In this document: piece after piece, positions 1 through 11,300 of the stretch | Layout: every line of letters starts with the position of its first letter | Numbering within the stretch: position 1 is the first letter of the stretch | Assembly: GCA_964023275.1 (NCBI GenBank) | Contig: OZ029916.1 | Location: 41,755,896 to 41,819,895, forward strand | Length of the DNA stretch: 64,000 nt | Source of the DNA: Norana najaformis | Taxonomy: Eukaryota; Annelida; Clitellata; Crassiclitellata; Hormogastridae | Direction: 5' to 3' | Notes under the pieces: model-generated | Seen by the model: only the letters and a program-made list of their open reading frames with translations | The model's database searches: none | Told to the model about the DNA's origin: nothing | Made by a program: the position numbers and the translations under genes

Positions 1-340
1 AGAACAGGACCGCGGTTCTGCTGATGCACTTGGAATTCCTTAATTCCATTGGCGCAGTTCCACACAGGAACTCTCTTGAAAGTAATTTTTGGTACAGCAG
101 ACCTTAACCTCACCTTATCTGCCTCACCGATTCTGATTTCATGAGCGCCTCTGATAGGCTGGATTCCCCGAAGTAGCGTTTTCGGTAGCTAAAGAAATCT
201 GGAGATTACGATTACGAAAATGTTCATTAATCAATGTTTGCAGCTACAATAAACGCCTTTCCTCTTACTCTTGTTGTTGAATTGCTGTGGTCGTATTTGC
301 GTTGAACGAGCCTAAGACAGAGGGACCACACCTCTGAGTA
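1..340. other. Intergenic, nothing coding
   Basis: Contains a short stretch (about 150-220) resembling the 3' end of the retroelement family seen at 5,580-5,910, ending in ATTACG units. No gene seen. Confidence 0.35.
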
Positions 341-690
341 TTCATTTAAGGGTAACATTTGCTTTATATGCCTATATAGGTAGGCATGTAAGTAAATGTT
401 ACCTCATTTTTATGAGAAGCTTCTACAGCTACGTGAAAACACTTGACCTTAAATGTTACCTTTACTTTCATGCATCTGAAAAGCTGCTACAGACACAACA
501 TTAGTGCATTATCTTCACCTTTATATTCCTCAAGAATTCTTATAGAGACTTGTAAGCAAGCGTGTTACCTTTACCTTTATCTCGTAAAGAGCTTCTATCT
601 AGTCAAGTAAATAAGTGTTACCTCCACCTTCATGTCTTTGAGGAGTTTCTAGAGTGGTGTGTAAACTAGCCTAGCTTCTGGTTTCTCTAA
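340..690 (+). repeat. Degenerate minisatellite, units of about 60-70 bp
   Basis: About five imperfect units built on GTGTTACCTTTACCTT...followed by a CTGAG/AAGAG..TTCTA piece and a ..GTGTAAAC end. Single or paired related units recur at 13,400-13,530, 16,500-16,690, 27,110-27,230, 33,900-33,985 and 39,000-39,130 in either orientation. Confidence 0.5.
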
Positions 691-1095
691 ACTATCGGAA
701 TTCGACCCGGCTTCTCCAACGGATTATGATTTTGACTGCGATTTTGGCTTGAAGCGACCATCGACTGATGCCTTGAGCATTATGATAGCGGAGCTATAGA
801 AGTCATTAGATTAGATTAGATAAAAAAGCGTGTTACATTTGCATTCTTAGCTTTTTAAAGGCTGCCCATGTGGTGCAATTCCGTAAGGCATTTAAAGCAT
901 TCAGGTCTAAACTTGAGACTCATCTGCTTCAACTTGATTACCAACGTAGCCTGCCTTCTGGTTTCTCTTACTTGTCGACCGGTTCCGACAGATTATGATT
1001 CTTGACTACGATTTCAACTGAAACGACCATGTATTGAGGTCGCGTGCATTATGATAACAGCGCTCTTTAAGTCCTTAGATTAGAGTAGAGTAGAT
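690..1095 (+). repeat. Two retroelement 3' tails in tandem
   Basis: Two copies (690-835 and 880-1095) of one family. Each has CTTCTGGTTTCTCT.., TTCGACCCGGCTTCTCC, GAAGCGACCAT..., GAGCATTATGATA, GCGCT.. and an AGATTAG tail. The second begins in a segment reading FRSKLETHLLQL, the usual end of a non-LTR reverse transcriptase. Other copies: 2,280-2,440, 19,610-19,985, 25,105-25,325, 42,010-42,425, 47,640-47,870, 61,385-61,660 and 62,350-62,500. Confidence 0.6.
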
Positions 1096-1399
1096 AAATA
1101 ATAATCAGTGGCCAAGCCCAACAGATGTCTCCGTGGCTTCCTACCACAACAGTGTCTGATATTATTAGACTTTAAGTACAGAATATCTTAATAGCTGCTG
1201 CAATCGAAATACTTGGCTGAATATCACTGGATCTGTCAACAGCTTGACAGTTATGAAAAAATGGTTTGAGGCCACATAGGAAATCCACAATCTGTTGTGG
1301 AGCACTGCAATGTATTGGCTTTATCCCTCTGGGCAAATTCATGTCACTTGTATGACATTAATGTCAAATGGTGCTCATGATAATAATACCCATTGCAGA

Positions 1400-1759
1400 A
1401 ACATAAAGAGACAGAAACAGAATGACAGGAAGGCAGAGGGAGACGGAGAGAGAAGGAGACTGAGACGGAGGCAGATGGAGACGGAAGACGGAGGGAGAGA
1501 AGAAAGAAGACAGCAGAAGGATATAGATAGACCGACCGACAGACAGACAGGCAGACAGAGAGACAGACAGGCAGGCAGGCAGAAAGATACATAACAGAGA
1601 GACAGAAAGATACGTACACACAAACACATATAGACACAGAAAGACAGACTCAAGGCCATTGACAAGTCTCTAAAGGTGCTATATAAAAGCTCAGAGCATA
1701 AATGCATGCATACATGTGAACACACACGGATAGACAGACAAAGACAGACACAGACAGAC

Positions 1760-1807
<48 letters not shown>

Positions 1808-1810
1808 AGG
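1400..1810 (+). repeat. Simple repeats (GACAGA/GCAG)n
   Basis: Purine-rich GAGACAGA-type repeats from about 1,400, becoming GACAGACAGGCAG at 1,540-1,660 and a pure (CAGG)n run at about 1,761-1,806. Confidence 0.85.
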
Positions 1811-2280
1811 AGTGGTTCATTCTGAATGTAGCTTTAGGCAGGCCCGCAGCGCCTATCTCTACAGGGCACACCTAAAATGCCTTCTAGACGAGTTTCAGTC
1901 TCCAAATCTCCATTAATACTGCCTGCGACGTGAACCATTTCTATTTATCTTTCGCTAAGTTAAATGAAGCTGGTTTCAAATGTCACTTGGTGCTCTCGGC
2001 AATTCAGCACCACACAACACCAGCCATCCATGCATTCGCGGCCATCGGGTTCACAGTCTGTGGCTGAAGGGCAGCTGTTGAGCAACGTACTCGGTATGCC
2101 CCGGCTTTAAGTCTTGTCTCGGAAGGAACTCGGTCAAATTCGCCTGCTTTGAGTCTTGATTAGAAATGTTTTAGTGGCTTATCTCGTATAGAAACACATT
2201 CATTTAAAGTCAGACTTGACACCGTGCTTTTTATAGAAGACTCAATCAAGACGACCAGGCTTTGAGTGTGTTCCTAGACA
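1811..2280. other. No recognisable feature
   Basis: No open frame or repeat I can name, apart from CTTGTCTCGGAAGGAACTCGG-like pieces that weakly resemble 3,580-3,680. Confidence 0.4.
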
Positions 2281-2440
2281 TTCTAATCTAGCGACTTCTG
2301 TAGCGCCTTTACCATAATGAGTACCTAAGTACAATGTACCAATGTCAATCGATGGTCGCTTCAAGTACAAACCACAATTCTTCACATGCCCAACCGATTT
2401 ATTCAATAAACAAGAAGCTTAAACAGCTGCAATCTAGCAA
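2280..2440 (-). repeat. Retroelement 3' tail of the AGATTAG family
   Basis: The minus strand has the AAGCGACCATCGATTGA, GTACTCATTATGGTAAAG, GCGCTACAGAAGTC series seen at 690-1,095. Confidence 0.5.
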
Positions 2441-2485
2441 CTGATGCCTAAGAATTGATACATTTAAGCCCAATTAGCAACATTG

Positions 2486-2556
2486 AAAAATGAGCAGGGT
2501 CGTGGCCATACGGTCGCTATAAAAAACGTGTACATTTACATTTACTTTTACATTTA
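2486..2556 (+). mobile_element. Single arm of the foldback element
   Basis: Runs from GAAAAATGAGCAGGGTCG to AAAACGTGTACATTTACATTT, matching the right arm of the complete foldback copies at 12,118-12,270 and 34,731-34,883. The left arm is absent. Confidence 0.6.
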
Positions 2557-2859
2557 CGTTGCGCTGCGTGATGCTTGGCGGCCAGACGTTGCGTTAAAAG
2601 CTAACTTCGGTGGCCAAGTTGTTTAAGCTTCTTATTTATTTGGACAAACTGGTTCGTCATGTGCGAAATTTGCTTGATAATTATTCTCGCATGATCGAAC
2701 ATCTGGTGTGTTTTGGAGTTTTTCTTAAGTCTGCTTTGCATTTCGAGCGTTTTAAAAGATGATTAGTCGCATGTCATCAAAGCCAGACTGCAATTTCGAA
2801 TCGTTTGACCTGTAATATATAGAGTGGCTCCTGTCTGGATAGTGTCGAGTCCCAGGCTT

Positions 2860-3110
2860 AGAACTACATATCATAATCGTAAGGTCGAGATTTCTACAGC
2901 GCCCAATGAAAGCTAAGTCGCGGGAACCAGCTTATTCACAGATGGTCAGTTAAAACAAAATCGATAGGCAGGAAGGGTTCGGTTCCAGGTCATGATCCAA
3001 GAGTCGGGCAGGCAGAAAGTCATACGGTTATGGTGGATGGTGTTTAGAATTGAACCGGAAAGTGAGATAAGGGGAAGTGGAAGAATCAGAATAAGATCTG
3101 TGGAAGAGGA
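2860..3110 (-). mobile_element. Non-LTR retroelement 3' end (ATTACG-tail family)
   Basis: The minus strand reads LLFHRSYSDSSTSPYLTF, then a 3' part with CCTGCCTATCGATTTTGTTT and GTGAATAAGCTGGTTCCCG, GCGCTGTAGAAATCTCGA and a short TTACGAT tail. This aligns with 5,660-5,905 on the plus strand. Confidence 0.6.
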
Positions 3111-4380
3111 GTGCCGTTCGCGACCAGAAGTTTCGGATTCGGTGATGCAACGGTGAGGCAGAGACTTTGGATTGGCGTCGACCGTAGAGTGAGGCTCTAC
3201 GACCAATCGACCACCGACAGACTGCCCTGCCCAGATCGACCTGGTGATCTGAGGGATACCCTGATGCGTCTTATACAATCTGGAGTTCCAGTTTTTGAGC
3301 GTAACCGCATGTCGCTGATTTCAGTTGGCTGTCATCATTTCTCATCCTCGATGCAACAAGCACCAGGAACTCTGAACATGGTGTAAAATGTTAACTTTGG
3401 ATGGAGTTATGTGTATGCAAGAGTCCGCCAGTGGTGACTTTTCCACTTATCTCCTTAACTTTTGACAGATGAACTTGTTGTTCTTAATGAACTTCAACAC
3501 CACTTATGCTACCGTAGACAGCGCTTTTTAAAGATACTTAAAGGCGCTATATTAAGTATCTAATACGTATATACATATATACAAGTCTCGAGGCGACCAG
3601 ACTTTGACTAAATACAGATAGCCTAAGTCACAAGGCGATAAGACTTTGACTGCACAAGTCTCGTCTAGGAACACACTGGATCAAAGTCTCTCGACCCTGA
3701 ACCTGTTATTAACTCGGTTACGATTTATAAGCAAACGAATCCTATGCACAGAGAGACGACTGATTATTACAAAGTCAAGCTTGAATTCCAACGGCAATGA
3801 AAGCTGTCGCATAAAACCGCAGACAAGACTTAACGCAGCTGAAGCCTAAAACCGTCCAGACACCCCATCACGGAATCCACAGGGATTTCTCCGCTTACTA
3901 TAAAACCAACAGTTCACATTTAAAGCTTAGAGAAACCTATATGTGGTAGAAGACTTGTCTATGTTACGGCGCATCAAAAACGGTAGCGGCCTCGTGTAGC
4001 GTCGTTACACATTTAATGTCTTTTGCAGATACCTAAGTCCGTCCGTCCTGTATGCGGTCTATTTCAAGGCGTGATACAATTCCTTCTACTTGCACTTAAA
4101 GTTCAGATTTATAGACTATATAGAGGATCTATCGGAACTCAGCTGAGGACTTTGTTCTCAGGGTTACCGGCTCAACTTTAAAGCGAATGAGATCCTGGGC
4201 TAAACTTCCCCAAGTAGTAATAGCTTTCCTGTGACCCGTAGACAAAGGTCATCATTCAGTCGTTAATTATTTGCGGTGCCGACAGAGCCTGTTTTTAAAG
4301 CGTTAATTCGAAGTGACTCGCTGAGATCTTGAAAGACGACATGAAAATACTTTTAACCCTTTTTTATTCCATTAAGGGGC
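3110..4380. other. Intergenic; no supported gene
   Basis: Open frames on both strands at 3,111-3,386 are unassigned; the minus-strand one probably continues the retroelement at 2,860-3,110. A hairpin-prone CAGCGC...GGCGCTATA segment lies near 3,520-3,560, and two imperfect AAGTCTCGAGGCGACCAGACTTTGACT-like units at 3,580-3,660. Confidence 0.35.
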
Positions 4381-4382
4381 GC

Positions 4383-4470
4383 GTTATAGAGCCTAATGGT
4401 TAGCATGCTGTACTGTCACTCCATAGGTCTCGGATTCAAATCCTCGCCAGATGAGAAAGATATTTCAGCA
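4383..4470 (+). repeat. tRNA-derived SINE head (degenerate)
   Basis: Has an A-box-like TGGTTAGCATGCTG and a B-box-like GGATTCAAATCC at tRNA spacing. No CCA-ready acceptor stem pairs, so it is a SINE head or tRNA relic rather than a functional tRNA. Confidence 0.4.
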
Positions 4471-4553
4471 CCAATAGCGCTACCTAGTGGTCTCGGGTAA
4501 TACTAATACATTGACTGCACACTATCGGTCGGTGGGAAGATCAGATAGAGAGA

Positions 4554-4673
4554 TTACTCTGCACCAGCCCATATCTATGTATGCATGTAAATATTTGACT
4601 ATTTATATAGCATTTACTCTGCACCAGCCCATATCTATGTATGCATGTAAATATTTGACTATTTATATAGCAC
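4554..4673 (+). repeat. Perfect 60-bp tandem duplication
   Basis: Two adjacent copies (4,554-4,613 and 4,614-4,673) with CTCTGCACCAGCCCATATCT and ending ATTTATATAGCA; I see no mismatch over about 58 bp. Confidence 0.85.
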
Positions 4674-4679
4674 CTTTTG

Positions 4680-5580
4680 TGATGTTATATGAAAGTTAAA
4701 AAACTGTAGCATGCTGAGGCCAAGAACGAAAAGTCGCTCTGCTGCCAGTTATGTGAAATTTAAAACCTATTGTGTCCCGAGGGCAAGAAACAAAAGTCGT
4801 TAACACTTCATACCCATGGCTGCCTATCGGTTTAGCTTAATGACTGTTCATCTTACCTCGCTTTCTCGTTTCTTCCTCTGGATCGATTGACTGAATCCTC
4901 CTCTTCCTCAAAGTTTCCTCAGCGGGTTAGTAAGCGTAAGTAAGCCAGACGACTTCCTTCTGTACCTTGACTTTCAGCGTTGGTTTCTGCTTTGGCCTCT
5001 TGCGGTCTATTTGGCATTTCGATGTATTTCGCCCTCTTCGCAACGGCCGAGTGGGAAGCCCGCCTAACCGAATAACCGCTCGGCCCCAGACATCCAGCCA
5101 AACAAACGATGTTTGTGTCCCGATTGTACCGCACGTTCTAGCTGCGTCCTATCGAATCGCTGCCTGTCTTGGCATGTTTCTCTGCGTCTCTGTCACTTCT
5201 TTGTCCATTTCCCTGCCTGTTCTTTTGTTTCTTTCTCCGTTTTTTATCTGTCTCTTGCAAGTGCATATAAATAAAAACAAGTAATTGCTAACACTGGAAA
5301 CGCCTACACTTCAATTGTATGTGGGTCACTGCTTGTACGTTTATGTATACACACTGCTGACTTCGTGGTTATTCGTTTGTGAATGCCTGTTTAATTTGTT
5401 TCGTATGCAACGAGCAAGTGGATGCTTTAAAGGACAGCCGTCAACTCAACATCATTGACCTGCCATCCACTTCATCAACTCTGAAGGTTTCAAGCAACGT
5501 ATCGCATGACGGAATGTGAAGAGTGATGCAAAATGCAGAATTACCAGAGAAAGCGATCAAACATTTACCAAATATATACA
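4680..5580. other. Intergenic, no supported gene
   Basis: Only short open frames without domain signal. The 4,860-5,280 stretch is pyrimidine-rich on the plus strand. Confidence 0.4.
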
Positions 5581-5910
5581 GGAAATCCTCCAGTGAGGTA
5601 AAGGTAGACAGAAGGATCTCGCAATACTTTCAAACGAAAACGTGGATACGTTAAAGATGCATCTCAAAACATTCCTCTTTCACAGATCGTACTCTGACAC
5701 CCCTTCTTCCTCTTATCTCTCTCTGCTCTCCAACCCCAACCCCCGTAGCTGCCACTCTGTCTTTCCGTCTGACTTTTGGATCTTGACCCGGGACTGAACT
5801 CTTTTGCCTATCGATTTTGTTTTGACTGAGCGCCTGTGAATAAGCTGGTCCCCGCGGCGCGGCTTTCGCTGGGCGCTGTAGAAATCTAGCAATTACGATT
5901 ACGATACAAT
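5580..5910 (+). mobile_element. Non-LTR retroelement 3' end (ATTACG-tail family)
   Basis: A frame reading NVDTLKMHLKTFLFHRSYSD is the usual C-terminus of a non-LTR reverse transcriptase. It is followed by a 3' UTR with GTGAATAAGCTGG, GGGCGCTGTAGAAATC and a tail of repeated ATTACG units ending near 5,910. Related tails: 2,860-2,942 (minus), 12,015-12,072, 21,120-21,190 and 34,620-34,690. Confidence 0.65.
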
Positions 5911-5939
5911 TACGATCTTATCAACCATACCTCTTCAAC

Positions 5940-6400
5940 CTAGTATCAGAAGCAGTAATGGCACTTAACCTAAACAACACACAGGCATGAATCAGACTAA
6001 ACGGAAGTCTGGTAAAGAATTCTTGATTTATTGGCAGCAGTGGCCTCCTAACCACAACAGAATTACGAGAAAATGCGACACAGACAAACTAGCAAAAGAT
6101 TTGCTTCACTGATCAACGCTGTTCAATAAAAACTGTGATAAACGAAAACCGGAGACATCAGTGAATATAAAGGTATCGAAGGGGAACTTATTGAATTCAT
6201 TCATCTATCTCGGAAGTCTTATAACCGCAGATGATGATAGCGAAAATGATAATAGCAGACGATAATAGCGAAAACGGCACACTAAGGAATATTGGATGCG
6301 CCTCGCAAGCATTTGGAAAAGTAACCACGTGGAGAACCACATGAAAGAGGAGAAGCAGAAAAATAACAAAGAAAACATAGGCAGAAATATATGCCACATA
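5940..6400 (+). pseudogene. Decayed reverse transcriptase fragment
   Basis: One frame contains FIYLGSLITADDD, the well known motif after the palm domain of non-LTR reverse transcriptases, then after two stops ASIWKSNHV, where functional copies read G.IWK. The product is broken by stops and a frameshift. It lies just outside the left edge of duplicated unit A. Confidence 0.55.
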
Positions 6401-6934
6401 CTAACAAACGATGTTCATGGCCCGAACGAAGTGCCAGTTTTTGCTCCAGTATTCGTTCTCTGTATTGTGTATTTCTCCCTCTATCGGGGACACTAAAGCA
6501 GAGATGGGATGAGGCACGATGCTTAACAGAAAGTTCGAGGGAAGAAGAAATTCCGAAGCATCATTTCTAAGAAGGTCCCTTCCTGATTTTCAAATAAATT
6601 TTTTACCACAGGAAACGGTCTATCAATGTCACGATGACCACAACTGTTACTTTAAACTTTTGATTCTGTCAGTTGCTGATAAGAGCGGGCAATAATTTTG
6701 CTACTAGAGAATGCGAAACGAGTCATTGGCATTGGGAAGGGGCAGCCGTTGTGCCTATATCGATGTTAATGCCATTTACATGTACACGTCTTTCTATGTG
6801 TACATTCTTTAACCGTGTGACATCTTTATCCCCTCTCTGTCTGTGTCTTTTCTGTCTCTTTCTCCCTCTCCGTCTGTCTGTAGTCCGACCTTCTTGTGTG
6901 AATACAAACGAAGAGTAACTATCTCAATTTGTTA

Positions 6935-7440
6935 CGTAGGCCTATTTAGTAGGCATATATAGAACTGAGAAGGGATCCGTAGGCCTAGAAGAACTATTCA
7001 TGCCATTAGGTATAAAAGGCATATAAGAGCTTTTTAGGTCTAAGGCCTTTAAGCCGGCCATTTAGGCTTGCGTAGGCTTCAAGATTATAGAGGCTTTCAC
7101 ACTTGAAGGTTTGCTTAGGCCGTTAGGTCTATGAAAGCCTATTCATTTAAACCTTAAGACCTGAGGTAGCTCTTTAAGGCATTTATAAAGACCTACTCGT
7201 ATAACTTTAGGGAATCCATTAGGCCTAAGAAAGGTAACTAACTATTTCATTGAGACTCGATTAGGGCCTTTCGCCTAAATAAGCCTTCTTAGGCCTAAAC
7301 ATAAACAGGTCTATAAAGCATGCACAAGGTAAGCCTGCCTATGCAGAAGCAGGCTCATCTAGGCCATGGTGGAACTATTTTGGCCTTCATATGCGTTGTC
7401 AAGCCTTGGCATAGGAAGGCTTGAAGCTTCCGCAGACTCC
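6935..7440. repeat. AGGCCT-rich palindromic segment downstream of gene A
   Basis: About 500 bp in which TAGGCCTA or half-sites (AGGC, GCCT) recur every 15-30 bp on both strands. The same segment follows gene B at 28,770-29,310. Confidence 0.6.
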
Positions 7441-7892
7441 AATCGACTTACGCGTATCTAGCTCACTTCGACACAAACAGGTCAAAGTGCCAACATAAAT
7501 CAATGGACCTGCAAAAGAGATTTGACGAGTGCCTTGTAACATTGTTCTTTCCTACTTATCCTGTTGTCAAATAGATCGTTTTGATGTCCGATAACACGAT
7601 TCGAGATCGCATTACTCGCTTAAATGGTCACACAAACGTTCTACCAGTAACAGAATCCAGATGTCAGCGAAGCACGACGGGCAGGTTGGAGTTCCCGGTA
7701 GAGCCATAGGTCGACGATAGCGATTCCGACTATCAGTGGATGTCTTTAAACAATGGGTATTTTTAAAAACCCAGTCATTGTCCTTAGCTTCTTAGATAGC
7801 TGTTGAAGTCATGCATAGGCTCCTGTATAAATTTATGTAGAAAACTAATAATCAGTACACTCAAGTTCCAATCCGACCATAGTCCTAGCTGG

Positions 7893-7917
7893 ATTTATTT
7901 ATTTATTTGCATTTATT
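7893..7917 (-). promoter_or_regulatory. Candidate polyadenylation signals of gene A
   Basis: Several overlapping AATAAA hexamers on the minus strand about 225-250 bp past the stop codon. The same cluster lies at the same distance past gene B's stop. The position is reasonable for a 3' UTR end, but no cleavage site can be read. Confidence 0.45.
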
Positions 7918-7918
7918 A

Positions 7919-7990
7919 CGCACGCAAGGTCAATAAACGCTTGAACCCGCAATCGTATGGTTAAAGAGGCCCTGTGCGCCACCGAAGCCG
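7919..7990 (-). repeat. tRNA-derived SINE head in gene A 3' region
   Basis: The minus strand has a B-box GCGGGTTCAAGCG preceded by a GGTGGCGCA A-box-like region. The gene B counterpart (29,757-29,835) is closer to a tRNA: GGTAGCGAGCGGGGTCTGTA and GCGGGTTCGAGCG. Same family at 12,831-12,920, 35,531-35,613 and 55,189-55,275. Confidence 0.5.
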
Positions 7991-8140
7991 CAAAGATGTA
8001 GCCCAAGTAGAATTCCTCCCACCCCATGTACGGTGGTCCATGCAGTCATATTTACTGTTTAAGAGATACCTAGTTATGCACCTGAACTTTTGTATAGCGC
8101 CATTTTAAGATGCTTTCAACGATATCGATGGGTTAAAGAT

Positions 8141-8364
8141 TTAATTTAGGTTCTGGGAATTTTCAGGACATCGATGACGTCGCCAGAATGCCTGGATATT
8201 CTTCTTCAAGTAGGAAATGGTTTTCGTCAGCATTGGTAAATCGATGGCGATCAGGAATAAGAGGAGAACAGAAATAATGACTCCAGATATCCAACCTATG
8301 ACGCTCGAATAGGAAGCCTCTGTGATAGGCAGTTGGTCTTCTTCCAAAGTCTTCACGTTCGTTT
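8141..8364 (-). CDS. Gene A last exon: stalk, transmembrane span and short tail
   Basis: A 224-bp exon from acceptor gttgtag to TAA. It encodes an acidic stalk (TLEEDQLP), then a hydrophobic span of about 23 residues (VIGWISGVIISVLLLFLIAI) ending in DLP, and a tail of about 30 residues rich in Lys/Arg (YLKK, FWRRHR). There is no ITAM, ITIM, SH3 or PDZ motif, so signalling would need a partner. Confidence 0.84.
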
Positions 8365-11300
8365 CTACAACAGTTGCAATTGTAAAGTCGAAAAGCTATA
8401 AAGCGCTAAATAACATCTAGCCGTCGGGCACCAGCTCATTCACGTGCGCTGCGTCAAGTTAGAGGGGTTGTTCAGATACTGGACAGTCTACGTGTATCAA
8501 CAATAACAAGAATTTTAATAATCTTACGTACTAGCCTATATAGCGCCTAGTACTAGTTTGGTTAAATGTCCTTTTCGGGAAAGTTCCCGATTCCTACCTG
8601 ATAGCTAAATCATTTTTGTTCTTTAATCATTCGAAAGATGGCGCGAGCATTGTACATCACTTTTTCTACTTGTTCTAAGTGGGCAACGGAACACAAATCT
8701 AAGGGTATTATAATATGGATTCTAAGGCTGTACACATACGGACACAGGTTGCCAAGGCAGGATGCCATCTTCCGTAGTCGTTGCATTTTGTGATGACGCT
8801 GTTCCGTCCGTCAGAAAACCGTTCCGCATCGTTGCATGTGACATTAGCGACAGTTCCACTTTCGACTGACGATGTATTGGACACGTAGAACGTCAACGGT
8901 AGACAGGTAACCTCTACAAAGACAATTACAATAGGTTAAACAATAATAATTAAATCTGTTTTATAATTTAATATATATATATATATATTACATAACACAC
9001 CATACAAAATTGAAAATTATATGGAAGAACAGAAGGATGAGAAGCAAGGATGGCTGAGACTACGTTAAATAGAACAATGTAAGCGAAAAAACAACCATGA
9101 GAAAAAATTAAACATGAGAAAACCACTGAAGTTAAAACATGGTCGAAAAGAAGGGCAATTATTCATCATCGCTGCCAAATGGCTCGCATCGTGAACTGGT
9201 GATTATAGCAGGCGTATATTATGACAGGATTTTAATGCTCGAAACACTGGAATGCAAGGAACTAAGTTCGTTCTACTGATCCCTGTTCCAAAGTCCAGGA
9301 AGAATTTTAAGGTAAGTGGATAATGCTCAAGAAAATATCAGAACTGTTCCGCCTGATGCGAGGCTCGTACCCAAGAACCTAAAACGACGTCGCTTCCATT
9401 CAAAGAAGACCTAATTGGAATGGCAAGCATTCAAACGGAGCGGTGCCGAAGGAAGTCCCACAACAATCCACTGTAAAGTGTGTAGGGTCGAGGTCATTCG
9501 GTCGCTACAAAGAGAAAACTGCTGCGAATTTGCTTATACCTTTGCATTGTACTTGATGGAATTCTGGCTTCCAGTTTCCTTGTGAGTCGCAAGTGAAAGT
9601 GTTGGAGAAGATCTCTGTCGCGAAATCGTATCCCTGTCGACAGGTAAATGTCACGTGACTCCCGTAGGTTGTCTTTAGCGCCCCATATTCTGCGCTCATC
9701 AGAGCGTCTCTTGGCTCAGCCAGAGGACCACAGTGAACAACTAAATCACAAGCAACACTAATCCAAGGCAATGCACTGTAAGGCTAGGCAATGAAGGCCG
9801 CATGCGGAGAAAATACAACCACAGAAAGGCAGGGCAATGTAATGAAACGTAAGTTCAAGTAAGGCAAGGGAATACAATAAAAGGTAAGACGACGCAATTA
9901 CAGCTTAGGTAAAGTAAGGTGAGGTGAGGTAAGGTAACTGCTTACTTACTATACACCTCTTTTTCTACCACACGTATTTACCAGAGATATTGTCCGGGTC
10001 TGACGGATCTTTCGGCTGAAGCGCGAACACGACATCAGCAATCGGCCAAATGAATAAGCATTCTGCATTCGTTAACAACGAATTTTAATTTTCACATGAG
10101 GCATCGAACCTCAGATTCAGAGGTGAAAGACATACATATTATTTATCTGCCAACGTGTCACCTGTAGTACATGGTTTACAAACACCAACCAGCCTATCCT
10201 AGCATTTCAAAGATTCCACAAGTTACATAATAACTTACCTATCTATTTATCTACCGACCTAATTACATATCTATCTACCGGCCTTCCTGCTTATCTAATT
10301 ACCTATTATCTACTTTGTTGCCTACATATGTTTCTATATTTACACTTAAAGTAGCGCCATTTTAGTATCTCGTTTACCTATCTAATTATCTACTTACTTA
10401 TCAACTTCCCTGTGCACTTCAACTGGACTGTTTCAACTAGCGATATCTACAGTTTTAATATTTCCTGGGCAATGCAGATATCATAAAGCCAAAGCCTCAC
10501 AGAACTAAAACTCACTCAGACAAGCGCTGATGTTGCGTGACCATCGTCCGTCCTCAGTGCAGGTGACATTCAACTCTGCAACGCCATCGATTGAAAAGCC
10601 TTCGTCACATCGCACGACAGTTATTGACTCATTCATCTCAGTTGTCGCATGATCCACTTTCATGTCAGGACAGGTCACCTCTGAAACAAAGACCTAAAGT
10701 AATATATTTAAATAATTAATTCACTCTTTCAGTCAGAGCATTTTTACATTGCTCACTTTGGATATTTACTCGGATGCGCTTCAAGCCCAGCGCCGGCGAA
10801 ATAGTTTTGAAGTGTTAAAGAAATGAACGTGTAGCTTCCATGGCCAGAAGGACACGCAGATCCAAAAAAGAGCCTATTCCATGTAGATTGCCCAACCAAT
10901 GAAAATACACAACGTTGCATTGTTAAGGTGTGTGAAAAAGGAACAAACCTTTACTACAACTCCTCAAAAGCATAAAGGTAAAGTTCGCACTTGTTGATAG
11001 AAACTTTTCAGAAAAAGGTTGGAAGACAGTCAAAACACGAGCTGCGGTTAAGACATTTAGGTAGACAAGTGCACTCATTACTTCGATAAATGTTAAAGAC
11101 TCATTTCCGGCGCTTTTGCGAGTTACATAAAAGACGCTATATGATAAGTGCCCTGATACATAGTTACAAACATTCATAAATAAACACATACATACAAACA
11201 AACATATATAGACCTACAAATAAGCATGCATACATAAACACGATGTCTTTGGAGCTACATTTGTGTAGAAATACTTTAAATCTGGAATGCCTACTTTTGC

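Noticed and set aside
1295..1871. Cys/Leu/Ser-rich and Arg/Gln-rich open frames
   Set aside because: Translations of GACAGA/GCAG simple repeats, with no start context or splice support.
4383..4470. Functional tRNA gene
   Set aside because: A/B-box-like motifs are present but no acceptor stem or full cloverleaf pairs; kept as a SINE head.
9505..9771. Longer 5' extension of sushi 8 in gene A beginning MPWISVAC
   Set aside because: The acceptor before VVHC gives the 2-base entry phase and matches genes B and C; the extension would change phase and contain repeat-like DNA.
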